From assembly GCA_011319805.1 (NCBI GenBank), contig SJRY01000062.1, forward strand, positions 248,001 through 312,000: 64,000 nt of DNA, read 5' to 3'. Shown piece by piece: positions 45,907-56,757 of the stretch. The notes below the pieces were generated by a model. The model searched no databases, had not been told where the DNA came from, and saw only the letters and a list, made by a program, of their open reading frames with translations. The stretch comes from Macrocybe gigantea. Lineage: Eukaryota; Basidiomycota; Agaricomycetes; Agaricales; Callistosporiaceae. The number at the start of each line of letters is the position of its first letter. Position 1 is the stretch's first letter. Position numbers and translations under genes: made by a program.

Positions 45907-48900
45907 TCAGACCTTCAAATTGATAGACCTCCTGAGCGACGGGGTATACTCGCCAAACTCACTTTGCCATCTGAGCGTGAGATTCAGCCATCGTCTTCTG
46001 CACTCCTCGCTGCTCTCTTCCGAGACCAAGAACACGCCGACAGCGACCAGAGCCTGCATCTCTATGAACTGGTACAGGATCTTCTTGTTCCTATCGCGCG
46101 TGAACGAGCCGTCCAGGATGTCGCACAGCGCCAGGCAGACGAGGTTCCCGTAGAACGGATCCGGGTTCTTCCACAACAGCCCCAAGAAATCGAGCACCTT
46201 TTTCAGCAGCGCGCTCCGCTCACCGTCCGACCAGCCCGGCGCGAGGCCGAGGCCCGCCCGAAGATCTTGACACATTGCTCGACGTGTGGAGGCATCAGGA
46301 TTCCCGACGCGTGCCATTTCGTGAGGAGGTCGTACACCCAGCTGACCTTCATCGGGCTTTTCCAGACTGGGCGCTCGTGATTTGGATGTGCTGGAGCAGG
46401 TCGTCAGCGTAGAGGGGCGGCAGCTCGAGGAAAACGTGGTCGTGGTTCGTGTTGGGCACGTCGGTGTCGGAAAGGACGCTGTTGTACAGTAGCCTGAGCG
46501 CCAAGGCGGCAATTTCGCCATAGATGCTCTGCTTTTCAGGCACGGACGAGCCTGTGGCAGCGGCCGAAGCGTGCTCATTGACGACGGCAGTTGCGTGTCT
46601 CGGAACGAAGACCTTGACGACAGCTTCCAACGCTGTACTCATGTGCTCAAACAGTTCCATCCGCGATGGGCTATGCTGCAGGTAATGCAAGAAAAAGTTG
46701 CGCCGGCTCGCCGAGATCATCGGTACGGGGAGAGCATCTGGAGACAAAGGAGGAGTTTCTTCGACGTCAGGTTGAACTGCATGTTGTTCAGGTCGAGAAG
46801 CTGGAGGAGTAAGAGAACGGTCTCTTTCCTCATCAAGCTCGGTGACTGGCTAGGGCTGAACCATGTTCGCGGCAGACCTTGGAGCTCCAATGGTGCAGTG
46901 TCTATACCAGAAAAGACGTACGCCAACGTGTCCAGCAAGAGCCATATGCTGACGTCTTCAAGCCCCAGTCTTTCCTGCCCAACCTCTCGGACAGCCTGGA
47001 GCATTTCATGGAGGTCAATAAAGGCGCCCCGGTTCTGCGGCAAGTATAATGGTGTTAAATTGCCTTGAAGGTGGTAGTGAAGCACTTCTGTGCAGATAAC
47101 GTAGGCGTAAAGATTCAAGTCAAACCCCTTCTGGGCCAGACTGTGGAAACTTTGACCATGTTCTTGCTTGAGCATTCTCCAAAACAGGAGCCAGTCGCCC
47201 AATAGGCACCTGTAATGTGCCTTATTGCTTCCTTCTGAAGTCTGCTGTTCAGAGATGGTAGGGGGCCTGTAGAGGCTAGATAGGAAGGATGATGCCAAAC
47301 AAATAACAGAGTTTCCATGTACCGAAGCGACTGAGCGGATTTAATAAATATCGGATGCGAGGGTGTAAGGCGGTGGAGACTATACCAGAAATCGTGGCCG
47401 AGTGGCGGAAGGGGAACCGTGGCCCGCTGCACGAGCTGTTCCAGAGCATTGCATGCAAGCAGTTTCTCGACCATGTTATCTGTATGGGGAAAGCTAGAGA
47501 TGGAGAGAAGCGCATGATGAATAGCACGCTCTTGCTGCGAGACACTCAGGAGCCAAGTCACTCCATCGACGAGAATTTGAGCTTGTTTCTCCCTGATTTC
47601 CGAGATCTCCTTCACTTCAGTCAAAGCCAAGGGCAGCGACTGAGTGCTGGAGGATACTTCCTTCCGGAGGAGCAAACCATGCCAAACGACCCGACGTGCG
47701 ACCATAAAGACTGCAAGAGCGCCATTGCGGGCGTCTTGTATGGGCAATCAGGATATATCGAAACAATCAATGAAAAACCGTAGCAGGTCAAGACGATGGT
47801 CATGGAGCCAATAGACACCGCGGCGACGCCGACGTGCAGCTGGAGTAGCTGTAAGGCTAAGCCGACGAGAAACAGACCGACAGACAGAGCATAATAAATG
47901 GCATGGCAGATATGATGCTGGGGACATGCCAGGCATAGAGGGCAGAATGCCGATATTGATGTTGATGTGCGTACTCGTAGGCATTTGGGCTGAGATTCAT
48001 GGTGTAGAACTGAAGCCACTGCTTGATGACCATGGCTCCAATAGCTGCACCAAGACTGCAGGTCAGACTGACGAACCAGAGAATGTTGACGCCGACAACG
48101 GCAACGGAGGGCGTGAATCGGGGTATCGATGTGCTGGGAAGAACATCGTTCGTGATGTTCCTACCCAGATATATAGCTTCGAGCAGTTCCGTTATACCAG
48201 CAAGTTGCACAGCGGAAATTTCTTGGAGATCTGGCTGTAGCGGTTTGTAAAATTCAATGACGAATGCGGTCAGGATGGCCGAAAACAGACCGGCCTATGT
48301 CGTGTCAGTCGATTTCAGCATTGAACGAATACGCATAAAAGTGCTCAGGACTAACGAAGATGAGAATAACATCCATCATTTGGTTCCAGTTTGCAATGAT
48401 GTCCTTGTCCTGATGCTGGGCTTCCTCCATATAACTCTTCCAAATAGGCGCATCAGACGGTATTCCTGTTGGCGTGGCAAAAGGGTCCTTCAAAGGATCT
48501 GACGGAATGTGAGCGGCAAGCGATGCATAACAGGATTGAGAGAAATACCTAGCGCATCCACGACGACATTAGCGTAGCGCGAACTCCGTGATGAGAAGGA
48601 GAACGGTATATCTTGACCGTCGCTAACGTGTGCAGGTGGCAAGGGCCGCTTCCTTGCATCACTGAAGAAATTTCGCGGTTTTGGCGGCAGAGGTCGACTT
48701 GCATACGACCGTGGCGGATCGCTGCGCGCTTGGGCCTGGTTCACGTTCTCTTGTGACGTATTCCATCGCACACTGCCGATCTTCCTAAGTGTTCGCGGGC
48801 TGAGGCTGGAGTCTGGACCATTAGCCTGATCGTCTTGCTCGTCATGCTGAAGCCGTGGACCAAAAGGGCGTCTAGATAGCCTGTGCTGGCCGCGGAGCTC

Positions 48901-48951
48901 TGCATAGAGCGCAAATCGGCGCATCCCCGAACCGAACCTGGGTGCCATCAC
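45907..48951 (-). CDS. DUF6535 membrane protein
   Basis: DUF6535 proteins are mushroom-specific integral membrane proteins without known function. The disordered basic N-terminus (about 150 residues) is followed by the domain: PIWKSYMEEAQHQDKDIIA, NWNQMMDVILIF, AGLFSAILTAFVIEFYKPLQ, PSVAVVGVNILWFVSLTCSL, AAIGAMVIKQWLQFYTMNLS, a Tyr/His-rich loop, and further helices such as LFLVGLALQLLQLHVGVAAV and SMTIVLTCYGFSLIVSIYP. A helical cytosolic C-terminal region of about 550 residues continues to the stop at 45907, with LLGDWLLFWRMLKQEHGQSF and LLYNSVLSDTDVPNTNHDHV. Introns at about 48529-48579, 48300-48350 and several in the C-terminal half were recognised, not all resolved. The shared promoter with the adenosine deaminase-like gene is only about 160 bp. 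Confidence 0.82.
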
Positions 48952-49111
48952 GTCGTCGGTGCGCTGGAGAGAAAATTTGCCACGCGGAAGGGGCAGAGGT
49001 AATCATGATCGCCGGATCTGCCGTACACGGCGACGATTCCTCCGTTAAACGAGTCATTTTGGCAGCATCATCAATGCCAGGATTTAGAGATCCTTGCATT
49101 CGTGTGCCGTC
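48952..49111. promoter_or_regulatory. 160-bp divergent promoter, DUF6535 gene and ADAL-like gene
   Basis: Two divergent start codons are only 160 bp apart, leaving room for one compact shared control region. No TATA box was seen. Confidence 0.6.
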
Positions 49112-50340
49112 ATGGACATCGCTGGGCCGGCTGCGGAGGCCCTCAAATCGCTTGACGCGGAGCAGATCAAGTTCATCGAACAGCTTCCCAAAGCAGAGCT
49201 CCACGCCCACCTCAACGGTTCGATACCCTTTCCAGTTCTACAGGAACTGGCGGAACAGTATAAACCTGCCAGCGAGGACCTATCGGGAGATGTCGTACAG
49301 GCCGGCGTAGCCTTGCTCAAAAGCGGGCCAGACCTCAACGAGATACACGACTTTTTCTCGCTCTTCCCGGCCATCTATGCTCTCACTTCAACGCCATCCT
49401 CTCTTGCTCGTGCGACACGTGGCGTTTTAAGCTACTTTCTGGATGGCGACCCACCACAATGTCAGTATCTTGAACTCCGCACCACGCCCAAGGCGACGCC
49501 TGCGATGAACAGGGAGCAATATCTCAGGGTGGTCCTCGGAGAAGTTGCAAAGTACGGGAAAGACCGTGCAGGTCTGATCGTAAGTATGGATAGGAAGATG
49601 CAGGAGCAGGCTCTCGGAGAGACAATTGAGCTTGCGAAGAAGCTGAAATCCGAAGGGGAGTGCGTCGTCGGCATTGACTTGTGCGGTGATCCTACCGCTG
49701 GCGACGTTGTGACGTTCACCAAGTACATCAAAGATGCCCGCCATGCCGGTTTGGGAGTAACACTGCATATTGCAGAGGTGCGAGGACCATCAGATTGCAA
49801 TATCCCGAGCTAATTGTTGATGGGCAGACGATTCACAATTCGCCTGAGGAAACTCTCCATCTCTTGGCTTGCCTCCCCAACCGTCTTGGACACGCCACGT
49901 TCCTTAACGAGGAAGCCAGGGACATCGTCATGAAAAACAATGCTTGCGTAGAAATCTGTCTAACCTCAAATCTATTGTAGGCAAATCCGATTCATGGCCT
50001 CCTTCCTGATCACACTCAGTGGGGATATGCATAGATGCAAGACTGTGACGACACTAGACTTGCACCACATTAGACACTACCTGCAAGAAAAACATCCCAT
50101 TGCTATTTGCGTACGTATCAAGGAACCCACCATAGCAAATTAACCTTATTGAATTGATGGTTATAGACAGACGACATACTCCCTTTCAGGACCTCCATGA
50201 CAGGGGAATATGCACTGCTGATGGCAAAACCACCTATGGGCCTCGGCTTGTCTAATGATGAGGTGGCGACAATCAGCCAAATGAGCATGAACTCTAGGTT
50301 TCGCAATACCTCGGAACCCGCCTCGCGCATCAGGCATTAG
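49112..50340 (+). CDS. ADAL: Adenosine deaminase-like protein (N6-methyl-AMP deaminase type)
   Basis: Exons 49112-49777, 49828-49976, 50035-50110 and 50167-50340 close in phase to 354 residues. Zinc and catalytic residues of the amidohydrolase fold are present: LPKAELHAHLNGSI (HxH), GVTLHIAE (the catalytic Glu and zinc His of the H-x-x-E motif), PNRLGHATFLNEEA (His), and the Asp pair in AICTDDILPF. The SI after HLNG, the length and the SNLLCK segment fit ADAL/MAPDA enzymes, which deaminate N6-methyl-AMP from RNA and plant-derived nucleotides, rather than classic adenosine deaminase. Substrate assignment is by family only. The first ATG in frame is 49112; the frame is open a little upstream without an ATG. 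Confidence 0.9.
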
Positions 50341-50530
50341 CATGAGCAGATCTAATTTTTGACAAAGATTATACCACGATGCAATCATATTTCGCACTGT
50401 CCGGAAACCATGGCCAATACAATCTCAACTTTCGGAATTATCGACTGAATCAATCCATCTCGGTGAAAATTTCAAACGGCGATTCTACAGGGCGAGTTGG
50501 AGTTAAAAAGTTAGATTTATGAATTCATTC

Positions 50531-51832
50531 TCAAGTGGAACCGAACAAACCTAACATCTCGTCCTGCACGTCAAGGATGCCTCGTTTGAAACTCTGAGGC
50601 ATTTTTTCTCTCACCGTCGCCGGGAACCCCGCCAGGTAATCATAGACGAAGAGGCTGCTAGACGGGAGCACCAAACACCGGACATGCACCTTCTCCAGGG
50701 CGCTCAGATTAGCGCCCATGCATGCCCGATCCAGAGCCGCCCAGCGTTCATCTCTTACGGAAGGAACCGCATCCAGCATGAAGGCGAGTGTGATCTCCTG
50801 TACCCTTGTTGATGCCGCGATCGTACCCAGCAAATAACTGAGCCACAAGCACACGCCATCTTGCCACGACAGGACCGCCACGAGCAAGGTCTTGAGTGCG
50901 ACTAGGCTTCCCAGATCCAGATACTCTGTCTGCTTGCTGACCACGCCGCCACGTGCTGTGCAACAAGTCAGCGTCAAATAAACCTGTTTGCCTGCACCGC
51001 AGAAAGATAAAAGAAGTTAAGGCCTCTGACGCACTTGGGATTTCGGCGTGGAACTTGAGGCATTCGAGCGACGACGAGCAGGCTTGCAGTAGGTTCCACA
51101 GAGTCCGTTTCACTTGTCCATTCAGGCGGACGTCGAGGACGAGTCTACGTAGGTTGTTGAGGCGCGGCTTGGTCGTGGGCGACCGCAACACGTCTGCGAC
51201 ATGAATCAACGCTTGTTCCTGCTCTGCGACGCTCTCCGTATACAGTTCTCCAGGTAAGACGGATAAAACGAGCGAATTCAGATTTTTAAGCGTCCGTGCG
51301 GTTTCCACGTCCACTGAGTGGGCCTTTGCACCCAATGCCAACGTAACTGACGCTAGTTCAAGCCGCTGGAGCCCTGGAATGCTGTTGAACAGCGAGACCG
51401 GGAGCCCCCTAACTGCGAAAATCTGCACGTGTGAAAGGGATGGCAGCTGGAAGACGTGGTGCAACTCTTCTCGAAACTCGAGCGAGAGCGTCGCCCAGTC
51501 GCACGACCGCAGCCGCAGCTTCTGCAGTCGCGTAGCTGGCGCAGGACGAACACGAGAGCGCCTTCGGAGAGCCAGCCGTAATTCTCGAACGTGCTCTCGA
51601 GGTACAGTTCTTTAACGTACCCGCCAACTCGCTCCGTGATGCGGTCAGCGGCGATGTTTACGTTCTTCTGGTCAATGACGATGCACTCATGAAGTCTGGT
51701 CCGCGCCAAGTGGCAGAAGCTTGGGGAGACGACGGAGCACGTCTTCAGCATTGCTCGGTCGTCCTCGAAGTGCTGAACGATCTGGTCGATGATTTCGTCA
51801 GGGATGCGTGGCATCTGGAACGTGAAGCGCAT
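50531..51832 (-). CDS. F-box protein, frame broken by one base
   Basis: The N-terminus carries an F-box-like helix pair (MPRIPDEIIDQIVQHFEDD then LKTCSVVSPSFCHLARTRL), with leucine-rich segments after it (VKELYLESTFENYGWL, LPSLSHVQIFAVRGLP, LQRLELASVTLALG, NLRRLVLDVRLNG, LWNLLQACSSSLECLKFH). This is the usual plan of mushroom F-box proteins that recruit substrates to SCF ubiquitin ligases. At about 51528 the reading must move by one base (from LRQLRD to QKLRLRSCDW) with no intron of normal size available. The last part (50977-50531) is a separate exon or frame containing VREKMPQSFKRGILDVQ. Met7 could be the real start. Confidence 0.72.
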
Positions 51833-52093
51833 ACCTTGCTTCCTTTTCGTTTATTTATATAATGCGGATTGGCGACCTTATTCCCTCTTATCTGTGCATT
51901 GTTCCTCAACCCCATCCTCGGCGGATGCCCGGGCAAGGTCGCGCTGACTTCAAAAGACTGGAATGAAGCCAGCCATTGTTGGCTGGAAATATACCTCATC
52001 TCCGGACCCAGGTCTGATGAAGCTGGGTTTGCCAGGTTGTCAACTGAAAAATCCTTAATAAAGGAAATTCGACATGGTCTCTTGGTCCCATGG

Positions 52094-53609
52094 TCAAGGT
52101 TTCCAATCAGAAAGCATCACGAAGTCAGGTTGCAGCAGACTGCTTTCCCAGCACGTTCGTAGGGGAAGAAGCGGTCGTTCACACCAAGCAGGCATGAAGA
52201 GGGAAAGGCCAATGACATTCTGATAAGTACATATTAATACATGAAAGAGAGACACGAGGCACACAAGAAACAAGGAAATACACACGTCAATGCGGACAAA
52301 GCAGACTTCGCTGCTTGACTGATTTTGGTTAGAGAAAACCTCCACGTTTACTATGTCCGAATCGATCGCCCAGCCCTCTAGCTTCTCGGATAAGCTGGCC
52401 CTCTTCTCATCATCCATGAGGCGTCCCCCGATAGACATGTCCCTTGCGTGGTCCCATATGACCTCGGGCTCTTTCTTTTCTGTTTCCTTCTGTGAAGCTG
52501 TATGCTGTTTTACAAGAGAAGGTCCCCGCACTTTCGCCTAAATTTAACATAAGACGTCAACCCAAAGGATTAAACGTAAAGAAATTCACGGACGTGTAAT
52601 CATCAACGCCTCTCCTAATGGCTTCGTCCTCGGTCTTACGCCTTTTAAGATCTTCCTCGTCCTCCAGCGGTGCATCGGTAACTCTGCGTTTCTTCCCAGC
52701 GACCTCGTCTGCTATACGCTGCTGACGCTCGGCGGTGTCTCTGTCCACAGAGAAGTGTCGTTCTGGCGTTGCACGGGTGCCGATGTGCGGGAGAACTGGC
52801 GAGCTTTCAGCTTTGTTGGATCCAGGCCTGCAAGATGAGACCAAAAGGGGATAAAACACAAAGAACGAGCTCAGCGTCCGTTTGAGGGAAAAAGAGAAAA
52901 ATCAAACATACTGCCGAGGAGATCCGATGATGAGGGAGGGACAAGCATCCATTCTTCTCGCTTCAGCGGTTGGGACTTCGGGGCTTCCTGCTCGCGCATT
53001 AATACCCTTCTTCGGCAATCAATCAAGATGGCTGTGTGCTGGCTGAACTTGCCTGTGCTTCCCTCCTCCTTTGTTCGCTCTGCATGAATTCCTGGACTGG
53101 GTTCAGTTCTGGGAGCCAGACGCCAGCTGGAGCGGCATTGGTCCGATTTCTTCGTCTTCTTCGTCTTCGTCCCCTATGCCAGGAAGCGAAGGTCCAATGA
53201 CACGTCTGCGAGCGCTCGTGGAGGTAGAGGGAGCTGCAGCGTCACGGCTCGCTAATAGGTCGGGTGGCAACGCTGGAACATAGCTGTCCTCGTCATCTTC
53301 TTCATTGTCCTCTGCTTCGCCGGAAAGATGCGAAGGAATTTCGGGACCTACGGAAACTTGCGTGACACGTTCCTTTCGGTCCTCTGCATTGTCGCTTGGG
53401 TGAGGATGCGGAGGTAGTTCGGGGCCTATGGGCAGCGTTGGACCATATTCCTCTTCGCTTTCCTCGCTCCGTGTAGCTACTCTTTGACTCAAGAGGTGAG
53501 GGGGGACTTCAGGACCTATATAGACAGCAGATTTTTCGTTTTCATCATCGCGTCCGCTGCTTGGTTGCTTGAGGAGATGGGGAGGAAGCTCTGGGCCGAT
53601 GGAGGGCAT
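52094..53609 (-). CDS. GPALPP1: GPALPP1/DUF3752 protein, frame broken at two places
   Basis: Four IGPELPP-type motifs (MPSIGPELPPHLL, IGPEVPPHLL, IGPELPPHPH, VGPEIPSHL) and IGPSLPG and IGPMPL precede the DUF3752 region: PVQEFMQSEQRRREAQ, REEWMLVPPSSSDLLG, LDPTKLKARQFSRT, SLWTETP-AERQQRIADEV, VIWDHARDMSIGGRLMDDE. The family is conserved in eukaryotes; a role linked to RNA processing is suspected but unproven. Two single-base losses are implied: near 53130 (IGPMPL to PAGVWLPEL) and near 52733 (TETP to AERQQ). The intron at 52988-53052 starts GCAAGT, so it is GC-AG. The C-terminus after the GGRLMDDE block runs into an odd hydrophobic stretch to a stop at 52094 and may be wrong. Confidence 0.75.
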
Positions 53610-54219
53610 GGTTAACCTGGAACCATCATATTTTCTATTTATTCTACAACTGTAGCCAAACAATCTTCAGCTCCGTTATCAGGTTCAACTTGGCAACCAC
53701 CTTTCCCAGGAACAAGTGCACACAATCTTTCGGTTGTCGGTCGCGCAGACCAGGACATGAAACATGGTAATGGATATATTCCTTGCAATGCGTCCCAAAA
53801 GGTAGTCGTTGCTGTACATGCTGCGCGACACCGATAATCAGAGATGCCCAAGCATGATGACCGCCAAGGGCGTTCATCATGGGCTTAACCCGCTTGATGG
53901 TGAGTACCTCTATAACCTGCATGCTAACGCCTTGTCACGTTGGCGACCCAACGCGTCAGCCTCCTACACGTGATATCAGGCCTTGGAGAGTATATAAACC
54001 CATTATCTCTCTAATTGACGACCCGGGCCAGCTCTTATCTTGACCCACATCTCCTTGTCGAGGACTTCTTCTCATAAATGCGCCAACTTCTGCACTGTGT
54101 CTCTTGCCCTCTCCATGCCCTCATCCTCTATCCCGCCACAAACCTTCCATGCCTTACGTCGTCAACCACACGCCGGTTTGCATCTCGCCCAATCTGAAAC
54201 ACTCTCAAAACACTTTTTT
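53610..54219. promoter_or_regulatory. TATA promoter and 5' part of an unidentified small gene
   Basis: A strong TATA box (TATATAAA, 53991-53998) is followed by a pyrimidine-rich leader. Two short frames begin downstream: ATG at about 54078 (MRQLLHCVSCPLHALILYP, about 40 codons) and ATG at 54149 (MPYVVNHTPVC). The second runs straight into TIR repeat copy B at 54220. A real gene probably sat here. The left part (53640-53930) has only antisense-like frames. Confidence 0.4.
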
Positions 54220-54681
54220 CTCTAGGCGGGGTCCAGTCACAGTCGCAGGATTCCGGAGTACAGCCCAAAATGCACGGGGGTTGGCCAGGTTCAGCCGTCG
54301 TGTATACGATCGAGTCGCGACTCTCGTGAAGGGAAGCAGTAGTGTGATCACTCACTTCCTCGGGTGTGTTGAGCGGGACCTGTAAAACGCAAAGGCAGTC
54401 ATTCAGGTGCATGCCACCGTCGCCCTGTTTGAACGACCACTGCCTGCGCGCCCTGGACGATATTCCAGGTTGGGTCGCCGTTCGGGATGGGTAGAGCCCT
54501 AACACAATTCCCGCCAGGTGGGACCCGTAAAAAAGTAACGCGCGAGGACATTCAGGTGCATGCCATCGTCGCCCTGTTTGACGAATACTTGCCGCGCGTC
54601 CTGGATAATTATTCCGGGTTGGGTCTCCGCTCGCACAGTGCTCTGGATGATTACGACTGGGTCTTGGTTCTCGCCTTAGAG
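54220..54681. mobile_element. Short TIR repeat, copy B (inverted relative to copy A)
   Basis: 462 bp bounded by CTCTAGGCGG at 54220 and a reverse-complement end at 54671-54681 (CGCCTTAGAG). It aligns over its length with copy A at 12380-12791 on the opposite strand, including the block AGTGAGTGATCACACTACTGC and the blocks flanking it. It is longer because a segment containing CATTCAGGTGCATGCCA is present twice, at 54402 and 54550, 148 bp apart. No coding capacity of its own and no target-site duplication recognised. Confidence 0.72.
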
Positions 54682-55762
54682 ATCCGGATGTGGACAAGCG
54701 AGTCAGCGGGACATATACCTCTCATCGTGACGTTGTCTTCCACTTCTGTGGTAACAATTATGCTGTTGACACAATGCAACTTCATCGCAGATCATAATCC
54801 GAACTGTTGGCGCCGCACAGACTTTGCGACATCTGACGCACGTTTTGACCCGAAAGGTTGCTATATTTGACCAAGTCCGTTATTGTTTTAGCGAGATCGT
54901 GCTGATGTCTCTCGTTCTCTAGTCTCGAAACCAACGTCCTTACGCCTCTTCAGGCGTGCACAAGTGTAGGATCGCATTCCAAGTGCTTTGATATTTCTTG
55001 TGAGCAGTGTGGAGTGTGCGATTATCCCGCCAACTGACTGATTTCCCCCGCGTTGATTCGCAGCCTTCCGAATGTCGTCTTCCTCGGCTGCTATCATATG
55101 TCTGTATATAACATCTATGAACCAATAATTCGCCTGCCATCTGACGATATTATGAGAACGACGTTCTTTATTCCGAAAAGAGTTATAAGCGGTGGAGAGC
55201 CATTATCCTCTTCCCCTCCTGAACGAGATTGAAGAGATGAAGGCAGAGTATTGATCTTCCGTGTCTGAGTCCCACAAACGTGTTTGGAACAATCTTTGAC
55301 GGTCAATGCTCCAAGCGAAATTGCGTATACGCAATAGAGACGGAACGCGGCGAGCGGTCGATGATGTGGTGGCTGAAGTTAGTCTTTGATTTCTCTCCAA
55401 GAAAACGTAAGGCGTGAGATTAAAAAAGAAAACTCGATATCATCGGTATGTTTCAGGGGATGACAGGAGGCTGGCAAGATGGATCGAATTTCCACTAGTA
55501 CTCAACTGGAAATGCGTCAAATGTGAGTCCGCTTATGCTACGTCTTTACGTTCCTCGTAGACTATGTGTCGATCTTGCAAATACAGCAGGAGACGCAGGA
55601 GCAATATCCGGTTTGCCGGGTTCGAGTGGCTTGCGCGTACAATTTTAAGACCTGCCAAGTTTCATCAGTGTTACTATGTGGGAGGCTCCAAGGACATTGA
55701 TTCAATGAATATACGCGTGTTGTAGACTTTCCATCTTTCTCAGTTTGACCATTTGTAATTTT
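54682..55762. other. Intergenic with unrecognised open stretches
   Basis: Just right of the repeat a plus frame reads SHRDVVFHFCGNNYAVDT and could be the other half of a gene split by the repeat. Minus frames at 54888-55097 and 55115-55400 match nothing. No gene can be supported. Confidence 0.35.
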
Positions 55763-56649
55763 TCATTCAACCGAGAGCACGTGGACATGCTTGTTCAGAC
55801 ATTCCTTCCATGCATCTAAAGTGGTTTCTCTGACACAACCTTCAGACGGGAGCAAATAGTTCTTCTTCGCCTCCCGGATAACGTTACTCCCTCCCCGATT
55901 GTATCGCATTGCCAAACCACAAATCTCAACGCGGGCTCCACGGTCTCCGTCCGTCATAGCAATGGCTCCCAGTCTTATGATCTAACTTAACTCTGGTCAT
56001 CTATCTGCCAATGCGGGTTCTTACCCTTCAAATACCCATTCGCAAAGAAGTGGATGTAACAAACCTCGTCTTTCAAACTTGCACTCAGAATCACAGAGTC
56101 GTTTCGAGGCCACGGCGAAGTGTGGAGTGCATCACGGCGAGTATGCATTAACTTATTTTGTACCAGGAATCAATCATCCACAATGACCTCACGGGAAGTG
56201 TACCTGGCCGACATTCCACCTGTGGAACTCGTTTCCATCGGCCGCTGACGATTGGAGTGAAGGACAGCTGGAAACTGGGAAATCGTCTCTTCGGCAGTTC
56301 CGAATGAGGTACCTCCGACCGATTCATCTGTCCTGGCGCAAATAACTCCTTGTTGCATAATAGGCAGGTGGTTCTTGAACATCATGCCGTACATTGCGAT
56401 CCGGACCGCCACAGCTGTAAAATTGTTGTTCTCGTCCGGTCTTCCCTGCGTATTGGGGATGTAACGCGCTTCTCCTATACTTTGGACCGATTTTTGACGT
56501 TTTAGAAGTGGGGCTTTCTTTGGACTCTTCGACGGCAAAAATCTCGCTATTTGGACGCCAAGATCCAAGCTCGATTTTGAGATGACATGAACTAGATCAC
56601 AGATCATGGTCCTCAAGATTATTCGTGCATGTACGATGTCGCATACCAT
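55763..56649 (-). CDS. Unidentified minus-strand gene, structure unresolved
   Basis: Three successive protein-like frames lie on the minus strand: 56649-56170 (160 codons, with ENNNFTAVAVRIAMYGMMFK), about 56147-55985 (VILSASLKDEVCYIHFFANG), and 55957-55763 (GLAMRYNRGGSNVIREAKK, then a stop). They may be exons of one gene, but I could not join them in phase and recognise no family. The start at 56649 is about 110 bp from the divergent desaturase gene. Confidence 0.35.
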
Positions 56650-56757
56650 TGGAGTTGCAAGGAAAGCTCGGGAGAGCGTTTAAAAGGCCCGGTGTTCGTT
56701 GATGCAACTTACTGTCCCCCCCACCTCCCCGCTTTCTGTGAACTGGACATTGAAACC

